Of a stretch of 64,000 bases of DNA, positions 16,886-26,403 are shown piece after piece. How positions within the stretch are numbered: position 1 is the first letter of the stretch; each line of letters opens with the position of its first letter. The stretch lies in NCBI GenBank assembly GCA_949927415.1, contig CATLFB010000003.1, positions 1 to 64,000 on the forward strand, written 5' to 3'. The notes beneath the pieces were generated by a model, which was not told the origin of the DNA, ran no database searches, and saw nothing but the letters and a program-made list of their open reading frames with translations. A program made the translations under genes and the position numbers. The stretch comes from an uncultured Candidatus Melainabacteria bacterium (GTDB lineage Bacteria > Cyanobacteriota > Vampirovibrionia > Gastranaerophilales > Gastranaerophilaceae).

Positions 16886-17842
16886 ATGAAAAAAGCTTTA
16901 GCCATTGATATTGGCGGAACAAAGATTTATCACACAATAATAGACGAGAGCGGAAAAATCCTTTCTGAGGTTGAAAAACATCAGACTCCGAAAACTTTTG
17001 ATGAGATAAATTCCATATTGCGCGAAATAATTCGCAAAAACGAATCAGAAGTTGACGTTGTTGCGATTGCGACTGCGGGCGCTGTCAATAACGAAAATAC
17101 CGCGCTTATCGGCTCTACCGGAAACATTGCCGCAGGATATTCAAATATGAATTTCAAGGCATTAAGTGATAAATCCGTTTTTGTCGAAAATGATGCAAAT
17201 GCGGCAGCCTGGGCAGAGCATATTGTTGGCGCATCAAATGGTGCATCAGATAGTATTATGATTACGCTCGGAACGGGTGTTGGCGGCGGAATCATTGTAA
17301 ACAACAAGCTTTTGAAGGGCAAAAGCGGGGCTGCCGGCGAGATGCATTTTAAAATGTATCCGGATAAGCGCAGATACTGTACCTGCGGGGCTTATGATTG
17401 TTTTGAAGCGTATGCGTCAGGCCGCGGTTTGAAGCTTACGGCTCAGGAATTTACAAAAAATCCGAATGCGACAACTTATGATGTGATGGAAGAAGTTAAG
17501 GCCGTACTTGATTTGACGGCGGCTTTTGAAAGCGGAAAATCGCAGACGGAATGCTTGAAAATGGCAATTCAAGACAGATATGTTCAGGCTTTTTTGAAAT
17601 GGCAGGATGATATTTTGATGGGCTGTATCGGGCTTGCAAATATTTTTGATACGGAAGTTATCGTGCTTTCAGGCTCTATGGCGGAATTTGTTGATGTTGA
17701 TTATCTTGAAAAGGAACTCAACAAAGAAATTGTCACGACTTATACAAAAGTTCGTAAGGCGCGTGCGGGAAACTATTCCGGAATGATAGGCGCGGCACTT
17801 CTTGCGCTGAATGCCGGAGTTAACAGAGGAGTTGGCTGTTAA
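16886..17842 (+). CDS. ROK-family sugar kinase, possibly ManNAc/glucokinase
   Basis: An ATP-dependent sugar kinase. The phosphate-binding 'DIGGTK' is at residues 8-13, the substrate region is 'ENDANAAAWAE', and the ATP site is 'LGTGVGGGII'. The ROK zinc motif is intact: His in 'GEMHF', then 'CTCGAYDC' and 'FEAYASG'. Its place after nanE suggests N-acetylmannosamine kinase (NanK-like), but glucokinase cannot be excluded. A good AAAGGAAA site precedes it. It is followed without gap by a small gene and a UbiA-type gene. Confidence 0.88.
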   Translation: MKKALAIDIGGTKIYHTIIDESGKILSEVEKHQTPKTFDEINSILREIIRKNESEVDVVAIATAGAVNNENTALIGSTGNIAAGYSNMNFKALSDKSVFVENDANAAAWAEHIVGASNGASDSIMITLGTGVGGGIIVNNKLLKGKSGAAGEMHFKMYPDKRRYCTCGAYDCFEAYASGRGLKLTAQEFTKNPNATTYDVMEEVKAVLDLTAAFESGKSQTECLKMAIQDRYVQAFLKWQDDILMGCIGLANIFDTEVIVLSGSMAEFVDVDYLEKELNKEIVTTYTKVRKARAGNYSGMIGAALLALNAGVNRGVGC

Positions 17843-18061
17843 GTGGGCAAGGCTAAGAAAAGAAGTTTTCATCTCGGTATAAACGACCAATTCTCAAAAC
17901 TGACCCGTTCCGAGGCAGTTGAACATGTTGTTGCAATGCTGAAAAAGGGCGATAAAAATGTCTATGGCCTGATTACACTTTTCGGGCTTACTGCAGAAGA
18001 GATTCTTGAAGCCGGCGCAAGTTATGAGGCTGTAAGAGGGCTTGGAGGCTTGCTGGGTTGA
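17843..18061 (+). CDS. Small basic hypothetical protein, 72 aa
   Basis: It starts at GTG immediately after the kinase stop, behind GAGGAG, and its stop overlaps the start of the next gene, so it is translated in the same unit. The N-terminus is basic; the rest predicts two or three short helices (pattern 'GLITLFGLTAEEILEAGA'). No known family. Its position between a sugar kinase and a membrane prenyltransferase gives no clear function. Confidence 0.65.
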   Translation: MGKAKKRSFHLGINDQFSKLTRSEAVEHVVAMLKKGDKNVYGLITLFGLTAEEILEAGASYEAVRGLGGLLG

Positions 18062-18984
18062 TTAGTTTTAGGGGCATATTAGAAGCGGCAAAGCATTCCC
18101 GCTGGTATTCTTCCGATATGACGGTGTTTTCTTGTCTGGCGTGTTTTTTCTATGCGCTAAGCAATGGAGGCGATGTCGTGAACGGAATTCTCGCGTTTGC
18201 CGGAATTTTGTTTGCACACATGGCAACAAATTTGTATGATGATTACGATGATTACAAAGTTCTTTCAAAAGATGCAAGATTCAGCGAATTCGCACCCGAT
18301 GTAAAATGCGATTATATCAGAAATGGAACTTCAACACTTAAGGATTTGTTTTTTGTTATCGCAAGTTATTGTGCGATGGCGCTTTTGATTGGCGGAATCC
18401 TTTTAATCAGGTGCGGCTGGCCGGTTGCGGCGTTGGCACTTGTCGGGGCGGTGATTGTTTTGAGTTATCCGAAATTTTCGCGCGCGGGTTTGAGCGAATT
18501 TCTTGTCGGAATCGCTTTTGGCCCATTGCTTTTTGAGGGAATGTATTTTGTGATGACAAAAGCTTTCTCGCTGAATGTTTTATTGCTTTCGCTTGCGATT
18601 GTCAGTTTTACTGTTGGCGTTATGTATGTTCATACAATTTTGGATTTTGAAGGCGACAGGGCCGCGGGGAAAAATACGCTCGTACAAAAAATCGGCGATA
18701 AATCAACTGCAATGAAAGGTTTTGTGCTTATTTATTCACTTGGGTATTTTTTCGCAGGCGTGTTTGCTATTGCTTCCGGTATTTATTACTGCTTGCTGGC
18801 TTTTTTGACAGTTCCTTTTGTTGTAATGCTTTATCGGGCGTTAGAAGCGTATAATGCGGAAGTCCATTATTCAAGAAATAAGACTTATCTTGCCGTTCTT
18901 ACAGGGGCGGCCAAGACAATGGCTGTTTTTGCGTTTTTTATTTCAATCGGTTTGTTTGTGAATCTTTTGATTAATTATTTGTAA
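18058..18984 (+). CDS. UbiA-family membrane prenyltransferase
   Basis: An intramembrane enzyme that joins an isoprenoid diphosphate to an aromatic or other acceptor. Both Asp-rich motifs are present: 'NLYDDYDD' (about residue 61) and 'DFEGDRAAGKNTL' (about 198). About eight to nine hydrophobic segments span the 308 residues. It most resembles MenA/UbiA relatives. The start is TTG overlapping the previous stop (TTGA), a sign of translational coupling. No other quinone genes are nearby, so the product is unknown. Confidence 0.82.
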   Translation: MISFRGILEAAKHSRWYSSDMTVFSCLACFFYALSNGGDVVNGILAFAGILFAHMATNLYDDYDDYKVLSKDARFSEFAPDVKCDYIRNGTSTLKDLFFVIASYCAMALLIGGILLIRCGWPVAALALVGAVIVLSYPKFSRAGLSEFLVGIAFGPLLFEGMYFVMTKAFSLNVLLLSLAIVSFTVGVMYVHTILDFEGDRAAGKNTLVQKIGDKSTAMKGFVLIYSLGYFFAGVFAIASGIYYCLLAFLTVPFVVMLYRALEAYNAEVHYSRNKTYLAVLTGAAKTMAVFAFFISIGLFVNLLINYL

Positions 18985-19101
18985 AACGTTCTCTTTATCT
19001 TTAAAAATGACTATTCCGCAAGAAATTTTGCCGAAAAATCTTCAAAAAAATTTTTCTCTGTGCTAAACTTATCTCATAAACAGATTTATGAGGATATTTT
19101 A

Positions 19102-20427
19102 ATGGAGAGCACCAACCAGTCTTTAAAACCAATAACAACGAAAATCAACGAGTCCGGCAATCTTGAAATCGGCGGATGCGACCTTGTTGATTTGGCAGAA
19201 AAATACGGAACTCCGCTTTATGTTATTGATGAAGCAACTTTGAGAAGTATTTGCGCTGATTACAAACACGCATTTGCATCTTACAATAAAGTCAATATGA
19301 TGTTTGCCTCCAAATCACTCTGTACAATGGCAACTTCAGCCATTCTTGCTCAAGAAGGTTTCGGATTTGACGTTGTCTCCTCAGGTGAAATCTATACGGT
19401 CTATAAAGCCGGCGCTGATATGTCAAAAGTGCTCTTTAACGGAAATAACAAGTCAATTGATGAATTAACCCTCGCGCTTGAGGTTGGTGTCGGAAGAATT
19501 TCTGTTGATAATTTTCTTGAACTGGCGCTTCTTGACCAAATCGCAAAATCGCAAAACAAAATTGTCGATATCCTCTTGCGAATCACTCCAGGAATCGAAT
19601 GCCATACGCATGAATATATCCAAACAGGCCATCTGGATTCAAAATTCGGATTTGATTTGACCCAGATTGATGAGGCCGTTGATTTAATTCTCAATGACTA
19701 TACAAACCTCAAACTCCACGGGCTTCATGCGCATATTGGCTCGCAAATTTTTGAAACAAAAGTCTACCATGATGAAATCGAAATTCTGGTCAAAGAATTG
19801 GCGCGTCTGGACGAAAAATTCGGTCTGAAACTCGACGAAATCAACATCGGCGGCGGTCTTGGCGTAAAGTATACAGAAAAAGATGTTCCGCCCTCAACTT
19901 TTGAAATCGCGCAGGTAATTATCAACAGCTTGAATGAAAGCATCAAAAAATACGGAATTGAGCCGCCGGCGCTCTTCTTAGAACCCGGCAGAAGCATAAT
20001 TTCAACCTCAGGCACAACCCTTTACACTATCGGAAGTTCAAAACAGGTTCCGCATGGCAAAAAATACGTCGCAATTGACGGCGGAATGTCCGACAATCCG
20101 CGTCCTTCCATGTATCAGGCCGAATACAGCGCAGAAATCGCTAACAAAAAAGAAAATGCAGCTTTACAAACCGTAACAATTGCCGGAAGATTTTGCGAAA
20201 GCGGCGATATTTTGATTAAGGATATCGAACTTACCGAACCCCTCAGAGGTGATATTTTATGCGTGTATAACACCGGTGCATACAATTATTCTATGGCTTC
20301 AAATTACAATCGCGTACAAAAACCTCAAATGGTTATTGTAAATAATTCAAAATCTGATATTATAGTAAGTAGAGAGACATTAGAAGATTTAATTTCTCAT
20401 GATATAGTTCCGGATAGGTTAAAGTAA
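19102..20427 (+). CDS. lysA: Diaminopimelate decarboxylase
   Basis: A PLP enzyme that decarboxylates meso-diaminopimelate to lysine. Visible are the PLP lysine region 'FASKS' (about residue 69), 'HAHIGSQI' (about 210), 'GGGLGV', 'EPGRS' (about 293) and 'CESGD' (about 364). The ATG at 19102 follows GAGGA at normal distance; an in-frame GTG at 19060 overlaps the likely promoter. Length 441. It abuts cdaA with no gap, an arrangement also seen in cyanobacteria. It works with the DapL-like aminotransferase at 32908. Confidence 0.95.
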   Translation: MESTNQSLKPITTKINESGNLEIGGCDLVDLAEKYGTPLYVIDEATLRSICADYKHAFASYNKVNMMFASKSLCTMATSAILAQEGFGFDVVSSGEIYTVYKAGADMSKVLFNGNNKSIDELTLALEVGVGRISVDNFLELALLDQIAKSQNKIVDILLRITPGIECHTHEYIQTGHLDSKFGFDLTQIDEAVDLILNDYTNLKLHGLHAHIGSQIFETKVYHDEIEILVKELARLDEKFGLKLDEINIGGGLGVKYTEKDVPPSTFEIAQVIINSLNESIKKYGIEPPALFLEPGRSIISTSGTTLYTIGSSKQVPHGKKYVAIDGGMSDNPRPSMYQAEYSAEIANKKENAALQTVTIAGRFCESGDILIKDIELTEPLRGDILCVYNTGAYNYSMASNYNRVQKPQMVIVNNSKSDIIVSRETLEDLISHDIVPDRLK

Positions 20428-21327
20428 ATGTTTGATGAAATTTTACAATACATTCAGATGCAAATAGGAATGCTGGATTTGTCCTTCAGCGGAACCAATA
20501 TGCTTGAAATCCTTGTGATAGCGATTGTTCTGCTTGTATTTTATAAAAAATTCATCAAAAATACGCAGTCTGAAAAGTTCGTCAAAGGCGCATTTGTTCT
20601 TGTGTTTTTGTGGATTTTTTCAGAAATTCTGGTGAGATTTGATTTGAAAATCATCGGAGTTTTCCTAAAATCAGTTGTAACTCTTGTTTCTTTGGGTTTA
20701 ATCGTAATTTTCCAGCCGGAATTGAGAAGATTTCTCGGATATCTAGGTCAGGCTGATTTTATTACAACATTTTTCGTCAGCAGCCAGAAGCATAAAGACG
20801 AAAAAATCGACGTTATCAAAGAACTCGTTGAGGCTGTCAAATTCCTTTCAAAATCACATACCGGCGCTTTGATTGTTTTTCAGAGCGATTTGAGCAACAC
20901 TTATTATGATGTCGGAACAAAGCTAAATGCGGATGTGTCAACTGAATTGCTTTTGACAATTTTCCACACTAATACTCCGCTTCATGACGGGGCTGTTGTT
21001 ATAAACGGAAGCAAAATTATCTCAGCCGGCGTGCTTCTTCCGCTGACAGAAGACCCAAAACTCAGTTGGAAATACGGCACACGCCACAGAGCCGCAATCG
21101 GCATGACAGAAACCAGCGATGCCGCATGTTTGGTAGTCTCTGAAGAAACCGGAGATGTTTCAATTGCGCTCGACGGCTCTTTGAAAAAATATGAAGATTT
21201 GGTTTCTCTAAAGCAGGACTTGGAAAAAATTCTCGGCTGTAAAAATACTGAAGAATACAACGAAAAAAGAACTATTTTCAAAATAAACAACCTTCTTGCA
21301 ATAAGAAAAACAGGCGATAACGATTAA
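20428..21327 (+). CDS. cdaA: Membrane diadenylate cyclase CdaA
   Basis: Makes cyclic di-AMP from two ATP. Three N-terminal membrane segments (about residues 22-42, 50-68, 75-92) anchor a DisA_N catalytic domain with the 'DGA' motif (about 186) and 'RHRAA' (about 218). Length 299 suits the family. It begins at the base after the lysA stop, so translation is coupled. The second messenger is probably removed by the PgpH protein encoded at 26404; osmolyte or potassium control is the usual role. Confidence 0.95.
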   Translation: MFDEILQYIQMQIGMLDLSFSGTNMLEILVIAIVLLVFYKKFIKNTQSEKFVKGAFVLVFLWIFSEILVRFDLKIIGVFLKSVVTLVSLGLIVIFQPELRRFLGYLGQADFITTFFVSSQKHKDEKIDVIKELVEAVKFLSKSHTGALIVFQSDLSNTYYDVGTKLNADVSTELLLTIFHTNTPLHDGAVVINGSKIISAGVLLPLTEDPKLSWKYGTRHRAAIGMTETSDAACLVVSEETGDVSIALDGSLKKYEDLVSLKQDLEKILGCKNTEEYNEKRTIFKINNLLAIRKTGDND

Positions 21328-21344
21328 AAAGAAAGATATAAACA

Positions 21345-22217
21345 ATGCCGGAAAGAAAAATTACAATAAAAGACAGGATTTTATTTATATTAAACAAACT
21401 TTTTTTTCTTACATTCGGAGCTTTTGTTGCAGCGTTTGCGCTGGAATGCTTTTTAGTTCCAAATAACATTATTGATGGCGGAATCGTTGGTATATCAATG
21501 ATTCTCAGCTATATAACAAAGTTTAACCTCGGGGTTTTGATTGTGATTTTGAACATCCCGTTCATTTGTTTGGCGTTTACCAAAATGGGAAAATATTTCG
21601 TATTTCAGACGCTTTATGCGGTCACAATGCTGGCTGTCGGGATTAATATTTTTCAATCTTACCATATAACAGAAGATCTTCTTCTTGCAACTGTTTTTGG
21701 CGGAATCGTGCTTGGTACCGGCGTCGGCATTGTTTTGAAAAACGAGGGTTCGCTTGACGGAACAGAAATCATGTCGCTTGTTTTGTCTAAGAAATTCGGA
21801 CTTTCGGTCGGCGAAATTATTATGGGCTTTAACATTTTTATATATGTTGGCGCAGGATTGGTTTTCGGCTGGAACAAGGCGATGTATTCGGTTTTGACAT
21901 ATTTCATTGCATACCGGATGATTGACGTTGTGCTTGAGGGCTTGAATTCTTCAAAATCCGTCAGGGTTATCAGTGACAGGGCTTATGAAATTGGGCAGGA
22001 ACTTATCGACAGGTTTGAGATTAGCGTGACTTATCTGAAAGGTATCGGCGGATATTCAAAGAGCGAAAAAACAATAATCTATTGTGTTGTATCGCGTCTT
22101 GAGATGACAAAACTAAAAGAAGTTGTTAAAGAATTTGACCCGAAAGCATTTATTTCGGTTGTGGATGTCCATGAAGCCTACGGTTCAAGATTCGGCAAAC
22201 ATATTGATAAAATTTAA
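21345..22217 (+). CDS. yitT: YitT-family membrane protein (DUF2179)
   Basis: An integral membrane protein with five or six N-terminal hydrophobic segments (residues 15-175), including the family signature 'PNNIIDGGIVGIS' near residue 40. A C-terminal soluble DUF2179 domain (about 200-290) is ferredoxin-like. Transport of an unknown solute has been proposed for the family, but the role is not established. It starts 17 bp after cdaA and is probably in the lysA-cdaA operon. Confidence 0.88.
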   Translation: MPERKITIKDRILFILNKLFFLTFGAFVAAFALECFLVPNNIIDGGIVGISMILSYITKFNLGVLIVILNIPFICLAFTKMGKYFVFQTLYAVTMLAVGINIFQSYHITEDLLLATVFGGIVLGTGVGIVLKNEGSLDGTEIMSLVLSKKFGLSVGEIIMGFNIFIYVGAGLVFGWNKAMYSVLTYFIAYRMIDVVLEGLNSSKSVRVISDRAYEIGQELIDRFEISVTYLKGIGGYSKSEKTIIYCVVSRLEMTKLKEVVKEFDPKAFISVVDVHEAYGSRFGKHIDKI

Positions 22218-22301
22218 CATATAGACATCTTGGAAAAAATATATTATAATTATAAAAAACAACAGACATCGGCGTGAGAGAGCGTCAGAAGGATAGAGAA
22301 A

Positions 22302-22649
22302 ATGGCTAAAAATACAGATATGGTACCTATAGAAGTAAGTATTTTGACTGTGGATCATGATATAAAGGGTGTGGTATATGTTTCGAAATATACAAACACA
22401 AATCGTGAATTGACAGACCTTTTGAACGATCGCGAAAGACGTTTTCTGGCGGTCACAAATGCCGAAATCTTCCCGCGCAACGCAAATCAGTCGCCGCGCA
22501 AATATAATTTCCTTGAAATCCACATGGATTATGTTCTGATGGTTCACCCGTCGAGCCAGGCTGTGTTTAAAGATTCGGGAAAAACACAGGAAGATATCGC
22601 ACGTTTCAGAGACTTACGGATGAAGCTGAATCAGACAAAACCGTTTTAA
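22302..22649 (+). CDS. Conserved-looking hypothetical protein, 115 aa
   Basis: A soluble cytoplasmic protein that predicts a small beta-barrel or beta-rich fold: 'VSILTVDHDIKGVVYVSKY', then 'NDRERRFLAVTNAEIFPR', then 'YNFLEIHMDYVLMVHPSS'. The well-ordered pattern argues that it is real. An 80-nt leader with TATAAT near 22242 precedes it, and a terminator follows at 22661. No family is recognised with confidence. Confidence 0.72.
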   Translation: MAKNTDMVPIEVSILTVDHDIKGVVYVSKYTNTNRELTDLLNDRERRFLAVTNAEIFPRNANQSPRKYNFLEIHMDYVLMVHPSSQAVFKDSGKTQEDIARFRDLRMKLNQTKPF

Positions 22650-22660
22650 GTATGAATGAA

Positions 22661-22687
22661 AAAGGTGCGAAACGCGCCTTTTTTTAT
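22661..22687 (+). terminator. Rho-independent terminator
   Basis: AAAGGTGCG / CGCGCCTTT (one G-T pair), AAA loop, long T run. Confidence 0.9.
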
Positions 22688-22740
22688 TTTTGTTAATATT
22701 GGGGCGCACAGAGTTTTCAGTAAAAGTTAAGGAGTTCAAG

Positions 22741-23691
22741 ATGAAAGTTTTAGTTACAGACAATGTATGCGAAATCGCCGAAGAAATTTTGAAAGATGCG
22801 GGTATTGAGCCTGTTGTTATGAAAACGCAGGCGCCTGATGAGTTGTGCCGGATTATAAAAGATTTTGACGGAATAATTGTCAGAAATTCGACCAAAATGA
22901 CAAAAGATGTGATAGATTGCGCCAAAAATCTTAAAATAATTGCGCGCGCGGGCGTTGGAGTTGATAATATTGATGTCGAATATGCCGCGCAGAAAGGGAT
23001 TTGGGTTGTTAATTCTCCGGACGGCAACACCGAAGCGACGGCTGAACATACGATTGCGATGATGCTTTCGGTTTCCAGAAAAATTCCGCAGGCGTGCCAT
23101 AGCATTAATAGCGGCAAATTTGAGCGTTCAAAATTCTTAGGTACGGAACTTTCCGGCAAGACCCTCGGAATCGTCGGGTTTGGAAAAATCGGAAAACGTG
23201 TTGCCGAAATCGCGAATGTTTTGGGTATGAAGATTTTTGTATATGACCCGTTTGCGGATGCTGCGCAGGTTGCGGCTTTTGGGTACAAAAAAGCTGAAAC
23301 TTTAGAAGAGATTTTGCCTGAAATTGATTATCTGACTGTTCATGTGCCTAAAAACAAGGATACTGTTGATTTAATCAATTCTGAAAATATTTATAAGCTT
23401 AAAAAAGGTGCGCGCCTGATAAACTGCGCGCGCGGCGGGATAATCAACGAGTGCGCTCTGTCTGAAGCTTTAAAATCCGGTCATATTGCAGGTGCCGCGC
23501 TTGACGTTTTTGTTGACGAACCTGATATTGAAAAATGCCCGCTCTATGGAGAATTTGAAAACCTCATTATGGTGCCTCATCTGGGTGCAAGCACGATTGA
23601 AGCGCAGGTTAAAGTTGCAAAAGATGTCTCAGAACAGGTTTGCGAAGTTCTGAAGGGCGGAATGCCAAAAACTCCTGTTAATAAAATTTGA
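22741..23691 (+). CDS. serA: D-3-phosphoglycerate dehydrogenase-like 2-hydroxyacid dehydrogenase
   Basis: An NAD-dependent oxidation of 3-phosphoglycerate, the first step of serine synthesis, is the likely reaction. The NAD-binding 'GIVGFGKIGKRVAE' is near residue 142. Catalytic residues are seen in 'NCARGG' (Arg), 'DEP' (Glu) and 'PHLGAS' (His). At 316 residues it is the short form without the C-terminal ASB and ACT domains, so serine feedback through ACT is absent. The ATG at 22741 follows AAGGAG and is preferred over an in-frame codon at 22690. Another hydroxyacid substrate is possible. Confidence 0.85.
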   Translation: MKVLVTDNVCEIAEEILKDAGIEPVVMKTQAPDELCRIIKDFDGIIVRNSTKMTKDVIDCAKNLKIIARAGVGVDNIDVEYAAQKGIWVVNSPDGNTEATAEHTIAMMLSVSRKIPQACHSINSGKFERSKFLGTELSGKTLGIVGFGKIGKRVAEIANVLGMKIFVYDPFADAAQVAAFGYKKAETLEEILPEIDYLTVHVPKNKDTVDLINSENIYKLKKGARLINCARGGIINECALSEALKSGHIAGAALDVFVDEPDIEKCPLYGEFENLIMVPHLGASTIEAQVKVAKDVSEQVCEVLKGGMPKTPVNKI

Positions 23692-23718
23692 CGGGATAAT
23701 TGTTTTGCATAAAACTTA

Positions 23719-23760
23719 AAACTCAGGATTCGACGATGATGGTGAATCCTGAGTTTTTAT
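23719..23760 (+). terminator. Rho-independent terminator
   Basis: A perfect 13-bp stem AAACTCAGGATTC / GAATCCTGAGTTT with a 12-nt loop and a T run. Confidence 0.92.
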
Positions 23761-23814
23761 ATTAAAATTTATATCCTGTAAAAAACTGTTTGTTAAGCCG
23801 CGTTTGCTTTCAAA

Positions 23815-24609
23815 TTAGATATTCTTCCGGTTTTGTGCGACGTAGTTTTTTAGCAAATTGCCTTGAGGAGCCTGTGTTGCACCTGATTCCTGTGATGAAG
23901 TTTTGCTTTTCAAAAGATTTCCCTGTGCGGGTTTTTCAGGTTTTATCGGTTTAGCTTTTTCGACTGCCGGAGTTTGCGTATCGTAAGTGTTTTTTGTCTC
24001 ATCATGGATGACTGTCGGTTTGTCGTTTCTGCACATCCAGGCTTTTGTTTTGTCAGCAAGCGGTGTTGCAATAAACGGTGTTATAACACGTTTTCCGATT
24101 GTTGTTGCCGCAATCAGTGATGTCAAGCTTGCTAATGCTCCGATTGAAGCGTCGCGATAACCTTCAAGTGCTCTGTGGAATTCCTGATTGCCCTTGATTT
24201 TGCCTTTGAAGTTGTCTTTTGATTCCATAATCGCCTGAATACTTTTTGATGATTGTCGGTTAAACATTTTTCCGAATAATTTTTCAAAGATTTTTTCCTG
24301 GCAGGCTTTCTTTGAAATCGTGTATGTTATCAAGACTTGCAGAAGCATCATCAATCCGCCGTTTGCAAGGTCTAACGCCGCAACGAATTTTCTTTTATCT
24401 TCCGGAATCTTTTTGTTGTTTAAACTCTGTTTTACGTATAAATAACATCCGAATCCGTCTTTCAATACAATTGAGCCGACGCCCAAACCTGCAATCCATG
24501 CAGCGTTGAATTTAGGATCCTGGAATTTTTCACATGCTTTTCTTGTGAATGATGATCTTGAAAGACCTTTGTCTATACTTTGTGAAACTCTTGTAATCAG
24601 CGGTGCCAT
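23815..24609 (-). CDS. Uncharacterised membrane protein with proline-rich tail, 264 aa
   Basis: Two or three hydrophobic segments (about residues 38-60, 75-100 and 150-175) are separated by basic loops. The C-terminal 75 residues are polar, Pro/Lys/Gln-rich and disordered, with 'QGNLLK' twice. No family is recognised. Its ATG overlaps the stop of the upstream gene by one base (TAATG), so the two are translated together and probably work together. No terminator is obvious downstream. Confidence 0.72.
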   Translation of the reverse strand: MAPLITRVSQSIDKGLSRSSFTRKACEKFQDPKFNAAWIAGLGVGSIVLKDGFGCYLYVKQSLNNKKIPEDKRKFVAALDLANGGLMMLLQVLITYTISKKACQEKIFEKLFGKMFNRQSSKSIQAIMESKDNFKGKIKGNQEFHRALEGYRDASIGALASLTSLIAATTIGKRVITPFIATPLADKTKAWMCRNDKPTVIHDETKNTYDTQTPAVEKAKPIKPEKPAQGNLLKSKTSSQESGATQAPQGNLLKNYVAQNRKNI

Positions 24610-26027
24610 TATGATTTCACCTCCGCTTTTTGATTTGCTTTGTCAACCAAATCTTTTATTTCGTTCGGGTGTTTTTTATTCGAAAGGTTCGGGAATACTG
24701 CATCCATAAATCTGGGGTATGACCAGTTCAGAAGTGTGCAGGTTACAGGAAGCATCAGGAATGAAACGATTAGGCCGGTAATCTGTTTGTGCGCTTTAAG
24801 GTTATTTTTAACCATCTTTTCTAGCGCTTCCGCGATTTTTCCCGAAAGTTCAAATTTCGCAAGTCTGTGTTTGTCGTTCTTTCCGATAATTTGTTTCAGA
24901 TACTGTTCAACTTCACCGATTGTGGTTTTGTTTTCAATCTTTTGGCGTGCCTGAGTTAATCCCTCAATTGCCTCATTAATCGGATTAATTCTGACTCTTG
25001 TTTCCATATCAATTACGCCCTGCTTCAATTCTTCTGCAGATTTGAAGCCTGTGTATAAATCAATGTCGCGCAGAATACCTTTCAATTTGTCCTGCATTGC
25101 AATCTTTAATTCGGAATCTTTATTGCCGCGTCTTGCCAGTATGTCATCGAAAATGGCAATTAATTCTTTGTCAGAATTTTTATATTTTGTCTTTAATTCT
25201 TTAATGTATCCTTTAATGCTTTTTGCATTGTCTGTTTTGTCTAATTTCGCGTCAAGTTCCGTGAAAATCTTGCGAGCTTCAGCTTCGTTTGTGCGGAAAT
25301 ATTCGCCGCGGACGATTTTTTTCGGAATAGTAATATCATTACATTTCGCAAGTTCGCCGTTCTGGTATTTTAACTGTTTATCAATAACCGAAAGTGCTAT
25401 TTTTCGAAATTCCTTGTCCTTTAACGGCAATGCTTTTCCGGTATCAGTGCTCATAACAACTTTATCTTCTTTAATCATTCTCAAAAGAGAATTCTTTTGA
25501 TTTGCCATGTGCTCTTTTACCATATTGTCAAGTGTTGTTTTTGTTGCATAAGGATACTGGCGTTTCAGAATTTTTGAAATATAATCCTTGTCCTGGAACA
25601 ACGTCATGTTGTATTCTGTATCATAAACGCCGCTGTTTGCTCTTCTGCTTATCATTCTGTTAAACGGAATTGTTATACCAACCTGCGTTAAAACAGTAAG
25701 AACCGCAGAAACAGGCTGTCTCCATGCTGAATATGTTCTTGTGTCCTCGTCTGTTTTTGAAAGCGGGTTCCATTTGATAAATATCGGAGCCACCAAACCT
25801 GTACCAAGCGCGTTGATGATGATATTCTGAATTTCACCCATGTTGTCGCTCAGTTTTTTCATGCTTTTTACAGCAGACGGAATATAATCCTTAATCGCTT
25901 CAGCCATCACAATATCGGTATTTTTTGGCTGTAAAGTTATAGATGAGGTAAAAGCCGGGTGCTTTTGCCGCTTTTGCTGCAAGTTCGCAGGATTGTTTAT
26001 TCTATACTGTACTTTTTCTATGTTCAT
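24609..26027 (-). CDS. Uncharacterised membrane protein, partner of the 23815 gene, 472 aa
   Basis: The N-terminus 'MNIEKVQYRINNPAN' is polar with 'AFTSS' near residue 30, like other proteins of this lineage. A hydrophobic stretch lies at about 68-125 and another at about 415-445. Between them are some 280 charged, helical residues. No domain is recognised. The gene starts a two-gene operon and is coupled to the next by TAATG. The N- and C-terminal membrane segments with a large soluble centre suggest an envelope scaffold or a transport-related role, but this is a guess. Confidence 0.7.
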   Translation of the reverse strand: MNIEKVQYRINNPANLQQKRQKHPAFTSSITLQPKNTDIVMAEAIKDYIPSAVKSMKKLSDNMGEIQNIIINALGTGLVAPIFIKWNPLSKTDEDTRTYSAWRQPVSAVLTVLTQVGITIPFNRMISRRANSGVYDTEYNMTLFQDKDYISKILKRQYPYATKTTLDNMVKEHMANQKNSLLRMIKEDKVVMSTDTGKALPLKDKEFRKIALSVIDKQLKYQNGELAKCNDITIPKKIVRGEYFRTNEAEARKIFTELDAKLDKTDNAKSIKGYIKELKTKYKNSDKELIAIFDDILARRGNKDSELKIAMQDKLKGILRDIDLYTGFKSAEELKQGVIDMETRVRINPINEAIEGLTQARQKIENKTTIGEVEQYLKQIIGKNDKHRLAKFELSGKIAEALEKMVKNNLKAHKQITGLIVSFLMLPVTCTLLNWSYPRFMDAVFPNLSNKKHPNEIKDLVDKANQKAEVKS

Positions 26028-26403
26028 GCCACTTCACCAAACAATGAAACCTTCTATATATTAATACGTTCAAACATAATAAAAATTGCTAATTTTTATG
26101 CATTTATTAAGTAATATTAAGATTTTATTTAGAAGGTTCAATTACTCTCAATAAGCGTATTTTGGACAATTAATATCAAACTTTTAAAAACTTCTGAAAG
26201 GCTTAAAAGTTTGAGGGACGCAAAATAATGGTGCTTTGCACTTTAAAAATTATCTGCTCTTTTTCAACCCCAATTTCTGTAAAAATTGTCTTTTTTATGC
26301 TTTAATTATATAATAAAAATAATATTTTGAAACTATTTTGTATAAAAAAATGCCGCAAGGCTTTGAAAAATGGTTTTAAAAGTCATGTGAGGGATATTTA
26401 TCT
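26028..26403. other. 376-bp divergent intergenic region
   Basis: Very AT-rich. It must hold the promoters of the membrane-protein pair (-) and pgpH (+). An 11-bp perfect hairpin CAAACTTTTAA / TTAAAAGTTTG (26177-26213, 15-nt loop) is present without a T run. No gene is seen. Confidence 0.5.
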
